Below, one piece after another: positions 52,270 to 62,131 of a DNA stretch of 64,000 bases. The first letter of the stretch is position 1. Each line of letters starts with the position of its first letter. This DNA comes from Crithidia expoeki. Its lineage: Eukaryota; Euglenozoa; Kinetoplastea; Trypanosomatida; Trypanosomatidae. The translations under genes and the position numbers were made by a program. The stretch is from positions 62,001 through 126,000 of the forward strand of contig OESE01000192.1 in assembly GCA_900240875.1 (NCBI GenBank). Reading direction: 5' to 3'. Below the pieces are notes generated by a model. The model had not been told where the DNA came from, ran no database searches, and worked only from the letters and a program-made list of their open reading frames with translations.

Positions 52270-55005
52270 TCAGTTCGCACGTACCATCAGCAGCGCACGA
52301 CGCTCCTCGTGCTCGCGCAGCTCTCTCTCCAGGCACTCCACAAGCGTAGTAAGTCGCTCGCATTGCCTCTCCACCTGACGGGCATCGTCGACGGAGGCCT
52401 GCAGTTCCAACTTGCGCTTCAGCAGTGCCGCTAACTCCGCATCCGCCGTAGCATTGGACGTGGCATCTACCGCAGCTGTTGCCGTTGCCGTTTGCGGGGT
52501 ACTGCCACCCTCGTCATTACCCGCGTTCGAACGCCGACGAACGCTCTGTGGAGTAGGGGGGACAACGGCGCGGTAGGCCATCAGTGCTGCAGCGTATTCG
52601 CGCTGGACAGTAGCCAGGCTGAGCCGCGCCTCGTCCTCCACCTCTGTCAGCTGCCTCAGCAGTGCAACATCGACACCTTTTATATGCGCCGCCTCCGCGC
52701 TTCGACACCACAACTCTTGTTCGAGATTTACGAGGCACACCGCATCGCCCTGGCAAAAACTCCCCACCGGAGTGGCGTGCGTGGCAAGGCCCAGAGGTAG
52801 CTCTGGTGGCGCACTTTCTCTTCTCGTTGATTCCTTACCGTCCGCCCACAATGACCAGCTACCATGTCGAGACCCATTATCAAGGACGGCCCCATTGTGA
52901 TCCTCATTTCCTCCCCCGTTTTCGCTCTCTTTCCTCACGGACCGCTGTGTTGCGTGCAGCGTGCCTTGTGCACTGCCAGGCAGCGGGGATCGTCTTGTCA
53001 GTGTGGAGGCAGAAGAAGAAAACGAAGAGTCAGTGTGGTGCAACGGAGCGGAGGGTCGTGCAACATCCACTTCCACATCCTCTACTGATCCATCGCTCCC
53101 TTGTTGAGGCATAGGACTGTGTGCGGCGCTTTCTCCATCAGTAGTATATTCATTGCCTCTTGCAGCTGCAGTTTGCGTCGTCTCTTTTGGTTCCTGTGCG
53201 GAATTTGTGTCTCCTCCAGTGGGTCCGGTAATTGTAACTGTTGTTGTTGTTGTAGGGTCCAACGGTTCAACACGCATCCCCCGCGGCACGTGCACCTCAA
53301 CGTACAGCGGCGGCTTGCGGCGGTGTCGCATCAAGCCCAGGTTGCGCTCCTTCAAAACGTACGACGACACCACCACACCTTTCAAAAATGCAAATTTCGC
53401 TTCGTTGGCGGACGGCTTGGAAAACCTCTTCGCCGACATGGCCGACACATGCCGCTTTCCAGGCGAGTCTAACAGCCCCGCTTTTCCTCTGTCTTTACTT
53501 ACATCTCCACCAGCTTTGCTACCCTTCTTATTAGTCCTGGCGGCTTTGCCGCTTGTGCTGCTGTTGTGGTGGATGTGACTGAGGTGATAGGTAGGGAGGA
53601 GCCGGCGGCGTCCACTGCGACCTGCAGCCGCTGCTGCCTCGCCAGTCTGACCAGCACTGCCGTTGTTAGACGAGTTCAACGAGGAGTCGCTGCCATCTGA
53701 AGAAAACGCTTCTGCAGAAGTAACGAAATTGGCCTTATTGCCGTTGCTGTTCAGCACTGATGCCCCACCACCAGTGGCAAAGGACGCTTGCTGAGAGTTT
53801 CCAACCGCGGACGTTTTCTTCGCTTTCCGCTGCGCTTTTCTCTCCTCCTTCTGCTGCTGTCGTTCCGCTTCGAACGCAGCGTTGGACCGCAGGCACGCCT
53901 CTGTGACAAACGGTGCATGCAGCACAACTGTCTTTTGATAGTGTCGAGTGCCACCCACCCAATGAAAGATGCCGTCTCCGTCCTGCAGACACAAACACCA
54001 TTCTGACATTCCCCTCTCTGCAGCGGCAGCATCAGCGCTGGGCCGAGCGGTCGGGTTGGCGACCTGAACAGTGTGAGAAGCCGCGCTAGTCGAGTCTGCT
54101 GTCCGCGCCTTTCCGGTTTTCTGCGCTGCACGCTGCAATGAAGGAGATTGTGGTGACTGTGTGGGTAGCGATGCATTAGCAAATGACCCGACAGGGGTTG
54201 TGGAAGTTGAGAAAGCGCCGACGTCACTGCCCTCACACAGCTTTGCGCCTATCCGCCGCTCCACCATGTCCTGCACCTGCTGAAGGACCATCTTCACGGT
54301 GGTGGCGGGTGTCAGCTGGACCGACACCCAAACTAGTGAGCGCTGTTGCTGCAACCGCTGCTCCAGTGCCTGTTCAGCTTCTTGCTTACCTGCCTTCTTA
54401 GCGGCGTGCACCATGTTCATGGTTGCAATGGTCTCCAGTGAAATAAGCGAAGGCTGCGCGTTTTCAGCCGTAATCGAACCAGGAGCGTGGTTGGACGGCC
54501 GCTGGAGTAGCGTAGAAGTCTGCGAATCCTCCGCCCCTGGAACGGTAGGAAGAACAGTACCAGTAGCGTCATCAGTCAGTAACTCATGGGACGCTATCCC
54601 AGAGATCTGCACAGGGGTTGGCCTTGCAGATGCCTCTTTCTTCTTATTGTCGTGACGCCTAAACCAGTGAAAAAGCTTGTAGTGATTGTGATGGTCCACA
54701 GCTGACGAGGTGTCACCCTTTTTGTCTGCAGACTTCGACGCCGCATCCTTGATTTTCGATAAGCCCTTTGGCTGCTTCTCGGTCGTGTCATTCGTGTTGT
54801 TGTGCGGCTCACCAGATACTGTTGCAGTCTTGTTGCGCTCGAGTGGCTCTACCTCCGTGTGCACCACGGCCGTGGAGGCAACTATCGAGGGAGACTGGCC
54901 GTCAGCGGACTTTGTGGACGGACCCGAGTCGAGCAAAGCGGTTGTCGGCGCCAGCCGCGGCGTGGCTTTCTCGATTGCTACACAAAGCCGGAGAATTACA
55001 GGCAT
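52270..55005 (-). CDS. Hypothetical low-complexity protein with C-terminal coiled coil, 911 residues
   Basis: The ATG at 55005 (MPVILRLCVAIEKATPRLAP) is the first; an upstream GTG is ignored. A folded region is split by inserts: LVWVSVQLTPATTVKMVLQ (about 222-240, a beta-hairpin-then-helix pattern like ubiquitin or RA folds), EWCLCLQDGDGIFHWVGGTR (about 333) with KTVVLHAPFVTEACLRSN, and FLKGVVVSSYVLKERNLGLM near 540. Lys-rich stretches (EERKAQRKAKKT) and long Ser/Asn/Gly-rich linkers separate them. The last 180 residues are heptad-rich (VALLRQLTEVEDEARLSLAT, ERLTTLVECLERELREHEER). Neither enzyme motifs nor membrane helices are apparent. A signalling adaptor or cytoskeletal role is possible but not shown. 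Confidence 0.82.
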   Translation of the reverse strand: MPVILRLCVAIEKATPRLAPTTALLDSGPSTKSADGQSPSIVASTAVVHTEVEPLERNKTATVSGEPHNNTNDTTEKQPKGLSKIKDAASKSADKKGDTSSAVDHHNHYKLFHWFRRHDNKKKEASARPTPVQISGIASHELLTDDATGTVLPTVPGAEDSQTSTLLQRPSNHAPGSITAENAQPSLISLETIATMNMVHAAKKAGKQEAEQALEQRLQQQRSLVWVSVQLTPATTVKMVLQQVQDMVERRIGAKLCEGSDVGAFSTSTTPVGSFANASLPTQSPQSPSLQRAAQKTGKARTADSTSAASHTVQVANPTARPSADAAAAERGMSEWCLCLQDGDGIFHWVGGTRHYQKTVVLHAPFVTEACLRSNAAFEAERQQQKEERKAQRKAKKTSAVGNSQQASFATGGGASVLNSNGNKANFVTSAEAFSSDGSDSSLNSSNNGSAGQTGEAAAAAGRSGRRRLLPTYHLSHIHHNSSTSGKAARTNKKGSKAGGDVSKDRGKAGLLDSPGKRHVSAMSAKRFSKPSANEAKFAFLKGVVVSSYVLKERNLGLMRHRRKPPLYVEVHVPRGMRVEPLDPTTTTTVTITGPTGGDTNSAQEPKETTQTAAARGNEYTTDGESAAHSPMPQQGSDGSVEDVEVDVARPSAPLHHTDSSFSSSASTLTRRSPLPGSAQGTLHATQRSVRKESENGGGNEDHNGAVLDNGSRHGSWSLWADGKESTRRESAPPELPLGLATHATPVGSFCQGDAVCLVNLEQELWCRSAEAAHIKGVDVALLRQLTEVEDEARLSLATVQREYAAALMAYRAVVPPTPQSVRRRSNAGNDEGGSTPQTATATAAVDATSNATADAELAALLKRKLELQASVDDARQVERQCERLTTLVECLERELREHEERRALLMVRAN

Positions 55006-55577
55006 TTCGAGGGACAAGTTGCCTTTCTTTGTCAAAGCAGAACACAAAAAGACTGGGCACACTCAAGAAACGCGATCGTTAACGCTCTTGCTACGACGCT
55101 CTTTTAGAAACGCAAGCAAACGCAAGGAAGACGTTCAGACATGAGAGAATAATAGTGTCATAACGTAGAAAGAGGGGAGCTCTATGATTCTTATTATGAT
55201 TTACGTAATGCCTGAGCTGTACGTTACCGCGCTTAGTCACCCACAAGTGTAACACCGACGCGGAGACCTTTCTATTGGCGGCACCACCGTGTGCCTTAAT
55301 TCTGCCCCCTCTTCCAAGGCACTGTCCTGCGCGGTTCACCTGGGCGGCACTGAATGCCTGCCTCCTATGTTCAATACGGTTGTTTTTGTGCTGCGAACTT
55401 CACGTATACAAGCAGACAACACTCTGTCCCTGTGTGTGTTTGTGTGCGTTTGTGTGTGAGTGTGTCTGTGTGTGTGTGTGTGTGTGTGCGTGCGTCTGTG
55501 TATTTGGAATCGTAAAGCTACACTACTTTACTCTTTCTATTTTGGAGATTCAACCCGATATCTGGTGTGCCCTTCAA
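55006..55577. other. Intergenic spacer
   Basis: The 0.57 kb spacer contains an imperfect TG-rich tract from about 55430 to 55500 with an 11-unit perfect core at 55467-55488. No gene is seen. Confidence 0.6.
55467..55488. repeat. (TG)11 dinucleotide repeat
   Basis: The perfect core of a longer imperfect TG tract, lying about 90 bases downstream (in sense direction) of the UDP-sugar pyrophosphorylase stop codon. Confidence 0.9.
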
Positions 55578-57524
55578 TCACAGCTTCGCGTTGTCGGTGT
55601 TTCCCGGCGAATTTAGCGCTTGCACCATCCCTGTTGTGTATTCCAGTACATGCGTCGCGTCCTTCTGCAGCACAAAACCACGAATTCGGTCAACTTCACT
55701 TACGTGTGCGTCCCCGCCCGCTTCGACGGGCAGCAGAGGGTGCACCTGCCAACCTACATTATGCACACTCACATCACGCACCACAAACGGCGGAGCTGCC
55801 GGGTCGGTAGGGCCACGAATTGTGAGCGCGCCGCGCAGCTGCAGGCTTTCAATGACCACCCGTCCTCGGACAATCAACGTGCTGCTTTGGTCAATGTCAA
55901 CGCGCTCCGGCGTCGGGAAGACCTGCGCGAGGGCCTCAAGCGTGCCGCTGGTTGTGCACACAGCATCCAGCACAATAATCGGGAAGATACGGCAGTGCAC
56001 TTTGTCATCCGCCACCGACACTTCTGGCTCGGAGCTGTAGAAGAGCGGAACTCCCACCGCCTTCAGGCGGCGCCGCTGCATCTCGTAGAAGTCGGCCTCC
56101 CCGGTAGCGGCGCAGTACGGCGCGTTACCCTGCTCCACCAGCGCAGCTGCCCCTTCCAGTGAGTTCTTCACGGGTTGATAGGAGAAGCGCTCGAAGACGG
56201 TGCCGCCGACGCGATACTCGTCCTCGCGGAACAACAATGCGATGTCCTGCATTAATGACTCGATACGCGCCGGCTTCTTGAAATTGCGCCGCGTGGCATC
56301 GGTGTACTTGGGGTTGATAAACTCTGGCACAGTGCCGTGCGACTTGCGTAACACCTCTGCATAGCTTGGCAGGCTGCACACGAGGGTATTGATGTTGCCG
56401 GGAAATGGGGAGTACTCGGACCTGGGGTTGGCAACGTCACCGCCCTCCTTTGTCAGCGTGCGGGCCACCTCGGCAAAAACGTTGTATTCGATATTTGCGA
56501 CCATCCACGGCTCGTCGCTGCCCTTCCTCACGCGGCACAGTAAGCCAATCGCCTCTTTTGGCAGTCGCGGGATGCAGGTAAAGTTCATGTCGAGGTCATG
56601 TTTGTCGCTTATTGCGAGGCTGATGGGGATAGTGATAGCTGCACACGCGTTGGTGTCCTGCATGAAGACAATTGACTCATAACCGGCTCTGAGCCACATG
56701 TCCACGAGGGGTTGCATGTTGTCCTCGCAGGTGGCCAGGAAACCACGCTTTGGTGCCACAGCAGGAGCAGCCTCACCGCTGCCTTCCGGCGCGGGCGGCA
56801 CAACCACGCCATCCTTCACTGCAGCCGTGTAGATCAGCGAGTGCACGTCGCCGTGGCCGTGTGGCTTGCGCAGCAGCTTCCCGTACTGGTCCACCGCGAG
56901 GTGCGCTGCACTGTCGGAGAAGCAGAAGACCTGCTCTTGCTTCAGCACACGCAGGTTTGGCATCTGCGGGTTGAGCAAGTCCAGCAGTCGCAGGGTACGG
57001 ACGTGGGTATCGCCAGATGTCATTACGACAAAAGGCACGTCTTGTCCACCCACCCGACGCGCCCATGTCAGGTAATAGTCGAGGTAGGTGGTGTCCGTCG
57101 CCGTCTCCACTGGCAAGGCAACCTTAATGTCAGAGCTGCCCAAACGCTCACCGAGGCCGCCGGCCACGAGGACAAAGACGGTCTTGCGCAGCATCTCAGT
57201 GCCAGTCTTCTCCAGCTCCGCCATCTCCGCCGTCCGCTGGTACAGTAGCGGCGCGTTGAACAGTAGCGGGGGCATCTCGAGATCGGTGAAGTCCACCTCA
57301 TCACTTTCTGCCGCCAGCAGCTCCTTGCCGGTGCGGATGTACTGTTTCACACCACCTTGGTACGTGTTTTCAAACAGGTACAGCTCTGTCAGGAAGGCGA
57401 CCTGCTTGTCCGTGTAGTCGTCCATCGACTCAGGCCAGCCGACGAAGAGATGGCCTTGGTCGAGGTCCGGGGAGCACAGCTCCTCCTTGAGCGCGGCCAG
57501 GTTGGCGAGAGAGGGGTTCGACAT
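55578..57524 (-). CDS. USP: UDP-sugar pyrophosphorylase, glycosomal signal at C-terminus
   Basis: The ATG at 57524 (MSNPSLANLAALKEELCSPD) gives 648 residues; 29 upstream open codons are excluded. The nucleotidyltransferase core begins with KTVFVLVAGGLGERLGSSDI, the UTP-binding loop of the UDP-sugar pyrophosphorylase family. DVPFVVMTSGDTHVRTLRLL, EQVFCFSD, and SIVFMQDTNACAAITIP (metal/UDP contact region) follow. FPGNINTLVCSLPSYAEVL, which binds the sugar in this family, comes next, and a left-handed beta-helix-like C-terminal domain closes it (STLIVRGRVVIESLQLRGAL). The enzyme makes UDP-glucose, UDP-galactose and related UDP-sugars from sugar-1-phosphates for glycoconjugates; Leishmania and Trypanosoma cruzi USPs are characterised relatives. 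The last residues are NAKL; AKL is a type 1 peroxisomal targeting tripeptide, which suggests glycosomal import. Confidence 0.95.
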   Translation of the reverse strand: MSNPSLANLAALKEELCSPDLDQGHLFVGWPESMDDYTDKQVAFLTELYLFENTYQGGVKQYIRTGKELLAAESDEVDFTDLEMPPLLFNAPLLYQRTAEMAELEKTGTEMLRKTVFVLVAGGLGERLGSSDIKVALPVETATDTTYLDYYLTWARRVGGQDVPFVVMTSGDTHVRTLRLLDLLNPQMPNLRVLKQEQVFCFSDSAAHLAVDQYGKLLRKPHGHGDVHSLIYTAAVKDGVVVPPAPEGSGEAAPAVAPKRGFLATCEDNMQPLVDMWLRAGYESIVFMQDTNACAAITIPISLAISDKHDLDMNFTCIPRLPKEAIGLLCRVRKGSDEPWMVANIEYNVFAEVARTLTKEGGDVANPRSEYSPFPGNINTLVCSLPSYAEVLRKSHGTVPEFINPKYTDATRRNFKKPARIESLMQDIALLFREDEYRVGGTVFERFSYQPVKNSLEGAAALVEQGNAPYCAATGEADFYEMQRRRLKAVGVPLFYSSEPEVSVADDKVHCRIFPIIVLDAVCTTSGTLEALAQVFPTPERVDIDQSSTLIVRGRVVIESLQLRGALTIRGPTDPAAPPFVVRDVSVHNVGWQVHPLLPVEAGGDAHVSEVDRIRGFVLQKDATHVLEYTTGMVQALNSPGNTDNAKL

Positions 57525-58627
57525 GGTTGATGCGCGCGCGTGTGCGTTTTGCGTGTGAAGAGAGAGGTGAGAACGAAAGAAATGATGGGAAAACAAATGG
57601 CGTGTGCCCACAATAGGGAAAAAGAAGAGGAGAGTTTTTGATGCGCCTCGTCAAGTGTGTGCGTGTGCGTGTTTTACCGATCGCAACGCTTAACGATAGA
57701 GAAACGTAACAGTAAATAAACGTGCTCGTGAATCTACGAGACAAGCGAGAAGGCAAAGGCGATGTAAGCAATTCAGGTATGTGATTTGAGTAAAACTGCA
57801 GGACGGCGTTTAAAGGACAGCGAGGAAGTGGGGAAGGGGGGGGGGCAAAGCTGAAAACTGCAGGTATTTTGAAGGCGGCACGTCGAGGCGGTCAAGGCAA
57901 GTCACGCTGCTAAGCTTTACCCACACCCGCGTGTTGAAATCAGTCTTGCTGCGAGAATAGGGAGCTGAAGTCTGCCGTTGGTTCGTACTTTTCCTGCACA
58001 TTACACCTGTTTTTAACGTCAAAGCAAACAAAACAAAACTAGCTGGGACGACCAAGGGACGCTTTAGAAGCAGACGGTGAGGAGGTGGAGCCTTTTAGGA
58101 CACTTGTTTGTAAGGCTGCCCGAAGAGCCTTCAATCCTTGGGTTGCACCTTCTATTTCCATCAGCGCCTTTAAAAGAAATTAAACATGCAACAGAAACAG
58201 TAAAGTAGAGAAACAGGAAGGAGAACACAGGCGTGTTAACGAGACACAGGCTGACTTGTTCAACAAAACTGGTTCTGCTAAACCTCAAATCATCAGTTGC
58301 ATGTAGGTGGAGACACGCTGAGATCAAAAAAAGAAAAAAAAACACCGATGCAGCAACTACTTAACTCGATAACGCGGCAACGCAGCAACCATGCTTGCTA
58401 TGTGGTCCTCTTCTCTATGTGCTTTCCTCCCTGTTACACACACACACACACGCATACACACACACACACACGCATACACACACGCATACACACGTATGTA
58501 AACGTATATATTTGGCGAAAAGCTTCTCAGAGAAAAAAACAGGAGCTGCTAAAAACAAGGAAAAAGCGGCAAGGTTTGCTTTAAGCCGTTGTTGTGTGAA
58601 GCGAGCGGTGGCACTTCACACGCTCTC
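57525..58627. other. Intergenic spacer with CA microsatellite
   Basis: About 1.1 kb. A G10 run lies at 57836-57845 and an imperfect CA-rich microsatellite at 58435-58494. Pyrimidine-rich sense-strand tracts near 57614-57637 probably serve USP trans-splicing. No gene is seen. Confidence 0.6.
58435..58494. repeat. Imperfect CA/CGCATA microsatellite
   Basis: CA runs interrupted by regularly spaced CGCATA units span about 60 bases just downstream of the XRN stop codon. Confidence 0.85.
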
Positions 58628-61600
58628 CTACATGGAAATGATACCATAAAGGGCACCGTAGGCGGCATGGTCGGGGTCCATCAACGGCGGCTCCGGCGCA
58701 TTCTTGCTACTAAACACCGCCAAACAGCGCTTCGGGTCAAACGGCGCGCGGCACATAAAGCAGCGGCGATTACGCGCAAAATTCAACGACAGACACACCC
58801 TGCACTGCCAGTCCGCGAACGCCATGAAGGTGCTGTGGCGGTGCATGCCACTGCCAGGTGTGCGTCCTTTGCCCGCTACGGCGAGGCCCAGTGCGAACAT
58901 CAGGCCGAGCACCGTGAGGGCAATGCCGCACAGCTGGAGCACCAGTTGGACGCTGTTCACCAGCGTGGTGCTGCGACACACCGACACCGTCGCCGTCAGC
59001 AGTCCAACAACAACAAGGCAAATGGCAAACTCACCAAACAGCATGGATGGCTTCGCAGCGTGCACGTTGGCTGCCGCAGTGGCAGCAGTGGTGATATAAC
59101 CCGCGTCACTCGCATCCTTTGTATTTGGTATCTCTTCCTCCATCCTCACGTTACCGCGACGGCGACGGTTGCCGTAGTGATTCTGCGACCGTCGGTCAAG
59201 CGGCACCCGCGTGTCATTGGACTGCACGGTGAGACCCGGAATAGGCACGGTATGGGAGTAGGTACGAGGGCGGGACAGAGGAGGCACGACGTCAGCCAGA
59301 GACGAACACACGAGTGATGCGCATCCCTGCAGTTCTGCAGGAATGTCTGCGTTCGTGAGCAACTGAAGGCCTCCGCCTTGAATGCGGAAGCCTCGTGCCT
59401 TAGCCGCAGCCGCAGCTGCTGCAGTACCTCGCTTCGGCATCTCTCTCTCGTGTGCGCCTTCGTCCTCGGCCTCGGAGGCATTTCGGTGTTGTTGACTTCC
59501 AGTTTCGGCACCGGTGTCGACACGGTTTTCAATGACGATATGCGTCGAGCGCAGCGCGTTGCGGGCGCGCTCCTCTGGGGTGTAGGCGTGGGCCTCCCGC
59601 TGCACCAGCTGCTGTAGATGAGGCAGATTTGCAAAGGGCAGCAGCACCGCGGCGAGGTGCTCCTGGCCGTAAGCTCCTGTAAAGTCTACCGTCCACGTCT
59701 TGGGAAACGTGTCAGCCAGCTCCAATGGTGGATTCACCATAAACGGTTGCAGGGCTGCCGGCACCAGCGCACGACTTGTCGGAGGCAAGATGCAGAGCAG
59801 CTGACAGAAGGGCGGCGGCGGCAGCCGCTCCAGCTTCGGCGCCGCCAGAGTCGCCTGCACGTTGGGGCCCTGCGCACGTAAGAAGTTCGCCACGTCCAGA
59901 GCTAAAGGAGCGTGATGGAACGGGTAGTACCACGACCAACTCACCTGCAGAGAGATGGAGCTGTAGTAACGCCAGACAAAGCGGAGGCCTTCCACGTAGG
60001 CCCGACACGCCGCCTGCACCCCAGCCTCGTCCCTCAGTGAGGTGGTACGAATATAGGTGTCACGCCAGCAGCGGCGGTCGGCTTGAGAATACAACTCCGC
60101 CGTGGCGGCTTCCCGCGGCGTCATCAATCCCACTTGGATAGCGTGCTGGCGAAAGCGCACTGCCTCAACTGCGGCGTACGCGCGAAAAAGTCGTTCGAGC
60201 TGCAGCAGCTGAATTTCGCAGAAGCCGCCGGTCAGGTAGCCGTGCGGGAGCACTGCGCTCACGTACACGTCCAGCAGCGTGTCCATCGCGCTCTCACCGC
60301 AGTAGACGCTTGGTGAGTGCGGCAAGAAGTCGTTGCCCAGCAACATCCCCAACACGATGAAATCATCGATGATTTTGGAGTTGCTGGTGGCGGTGCACGG
60401 ATGGAAGGCGGGGGGCGGCTGTACTGGCGTGGAACTTGCAATGGAGGACGATTCCTTCGTTCTACTGTTTTCCTCCTTCCCAGCAGCTGCAGCCACTTCC
60501 CTGCTGCGATGAAAGTTGAATCCGTTCGATGCAACGCAGTTCGCCAAATTCGTCAGCGGATCCCCCTGCACCTCCATCCCTTTCTCCAGGCAGAGCTGGT
60601 AAATCTCCGACACCAACGACGCACCGACCACGTCGATGTCGTAATACTCGTAACTTGTGTTTACGTCTGCCACGACCGTTGAAATGTGTGGCGGCAACGC
60701 CGGCGAGGCTGGCGACAAAGAGGCGTTCTTAGGGAAGTTTACGGCTTCTTCTGTCTCACTCTCAAAGGTGTAATTGTTGCTCTCATCCCCGTTGTAGTCG
60801 TTTCTCATGACGGTTTGTCCGTCGCGGCAGGGAGTCGGAGTAACGACAACGGCATCCGATAGCAGAGGTGTCGCAGAGGCGCTTTCAGCACCGACTGTCG
60901 TCGTCGTCGTCATCGTCGCTGTGGAATCGGTAGACGAGGTCACATTACTCTTGGAAACAGCCGCTGCAGGGGTCTTCTTCAAATCCTTTTGGGAGGTCAA
61001 CGTACCACCCACAGCAATAGGCAGCAGCGCCTTCTCATAGCTGGACCGTTCGAAATCGCGCAGGATGACAATGCGAGGGATGTGCAGCGCCAAAGAGAGA
61101 AAAATCAGATCCGCGTCGAGCCCTGCAATGACGTGGTAGCCGCCACTGTTGAATCCTGGGAAAGCGGATTGCGTGCGCAGGAAGTCCGAGAGTTTGTGCT
61201 CGCCCTCACCAGCCGTATTGGAATCCGAGAACACGACTGTGAGGTTCGACCACACAGACGGCGTCGACGGTGCTTCCGTCAGGTTTGCAGATGAGGGGAG
61301 CGAGGTGAATGAATCATCACCTGCAGCATCTCCATTAGTGACCTCCGCTTCACTCTTCGTTGGGGCCAGCTTGCACTTCACAAAGTCACGCACAGCAGCC
61401 GCGACCTTGTCCATAAAAGCGGTGCCAGGTGATATGCAGTTGCTGTCAAAGCGCTCCGCCAAGACATCGGCGCCGACCGGACTCGCAGGCGCAGTGGAGC
61501 TTTCATCTGCCGGCGGCAGCGTAAGCTTCTGTTGGGATGTATTTGTCGTTGCCGTTGCTGCAGCCCCTACAGTGCTTTCCGCAGCTACTATCCGCACGGC

Positions 61601-62131
61601 TTGCGCATCCTCTGCACCGGCATTCGCCGTAAATCCACTGCCGCCGCCACCACAATCACCGTACAGCACATCGCCCTTCAACGCCTGATTCACATCTTCC
61701 AGCTCCTGCTCTGCCCTTACCCTCTCGTCTGGGGTAAACTCTCTTCCAATCGCCGCAACCACACCCGCGCTGATCTCGCTGCCCGCGCCGTGAGCAGGTT
61801 TCTCCGTGTTTGTCAGAGGGGTACCTGCGCTCATATACCGACGCGCACGCTGCTGATTCATCTTTGCCCGCGGCGCCACGCCGTCAATTGCGATGTACAG
61901 CACATGTTTCGGTTTCACTGTGACGACGAGCGTCTCAATGGAGAGGCAAACGCTGCGCAGCTTTTCCACTTCGCTGCGCAGAGCCACGGTGGCGTCGTGC
62001 TCGTCGTGGCAGCACGGGTGGATTAATCCGTTGAGGTCGATGTAGAGGCCGTGCACGTCTTCTGGGCAGACGTTGATGACCATATTCGGGTACTTCCTCG
62101 TCAGCCACGCGGCGAACTTCGGAACGCCCAT
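58628..62131 (-). CDS. XRN-family 5'-3' exoribonuclease with C-terminal membrane helices and RanBP2 zinc finger
   Basis: The start at 62131 (MGVPKFAAWLTRKYPNMVIN) matches the invariant XRN N-terminus; 20 upstream codons are excluded. The 1,167-residue protein has the conserved nuclease motifs in order: LYIDLNGLIHPC, IAIDGVAPRAKMNQQRARR, SDSNTAGEGEHKLSDFLR, VIAGLDADLIFLSLALHIPR and VLGMLLGNDFLPHSPSV. The CR2 region (about 580-760) and a divergent domain follow. Long Ser/Thr/Ala inserts separate the motifs. Unusually, two hydrophobic helices lie at about 1030-1080 (FAICLVVVGLLTATVSV and VLQLCGIALTVLGLMFALGL). Then comes DWQCRVCLSLNFARNRRCFM(C) at about 1105-1126, with the W-x-C-x2-C...N...C-x2-C pattern of a RanBP2-type finger. 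Trypanosomes have four XRN paralogues (XRNA-D); which this is cannot be settled here. Confidence 0.93.
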   Translation of the reverse strand: MGVPKFAAWLTRKYPNMVINVCPEDVHGLYIDLNGLIHPCCHDEHDATVALRSEVEKLRSVCLSIETLVVTVKPKHVLYIAIDGVAPRAKMNQQRARRYMSAGTPLTNTEKPAHGAGSEISAGVVAAIGREFTPDERVRAEQELEDVNQALKGDVLYGDCGGGGSGFTANAGAEDAQAVRIVAAESTVGAAATATTNTSQQKLTLPPADESSTAPASPVGADVLAERFDSNCISPGTAFMDKVAAAVRDFVKCKLAPTKSEAEVTNGDAAGDDSFTSLPSSANLTEAPSTPSVWSNLTVVFSDSNTAGEGEHKLSDFLRTQSAFPGFNSGGYHVIAGLDADLIFLSLALHIPRIVILRDFERSSYEKALLPIAVGGTLTSQKDLKKTPAAAVSKSNVTSSTDSTATMTTTTTVGAESASATPLLSDAVVVTPTPCRDGQTVMRNDYNGDESNNYTFESETEEAVNFPKNASLSPASPALPPHISTVVADVNTSYEYYDIDVVGASLVSEIYQLCLEKGMEVQGDPLTNLANCVASNGFNFHRSREVAAAAGKEENSRTKESSSIASSTPVQPPPAFHPCTATSNSKIIDDFIVLGMLLGNDFLPHSPSVYCGESAMDTLLDVYVSAVLPHGYLTGGFCEIQLLQLERLFRAYAAVEAVRFRQHAIQVGLMTPREAATAELYSQADRRCWRDTYIRTTSLRDEAGVQAACRAYVEGLRFVWRYYSSISLQVSWSWYYPFHHAPLALDVANFLRAQGPNVQATLAAPKLERLPPPPFCQLLCILPPTSRALVPAALQPFMVNPPLELADTFPKTWTVDFTGAYGQEHLAAVLLPFANLPHLQQLVQREAHAYTPEERARNALRSTHIVIENRVDTGAETGSQQHRNASEAEDEGAHEREMPKRGTAAAAAAAKARGFRIQGGGLQLLTNADIPAELQGCASLVCSSLADVVPPLSRPRTYSHTVPIPGLTVQSNDTRVPLDRRSQNHYGNRRRRGNVRMEEEIPNTKDASDAGYITTAATAAANVHAAKPSMLFGEFAICLVVVGLLTATVSVCRSTTLVNSVQLVLQLCGIALTVLGLMFALGLAVAGKGRTPGSGMHRHSTFMAFADWQCRVCLSLNFARNRRCFMCRAPFDPKRCLAVFSSKNAPEPPLMDPDHAAYGALYGIISM

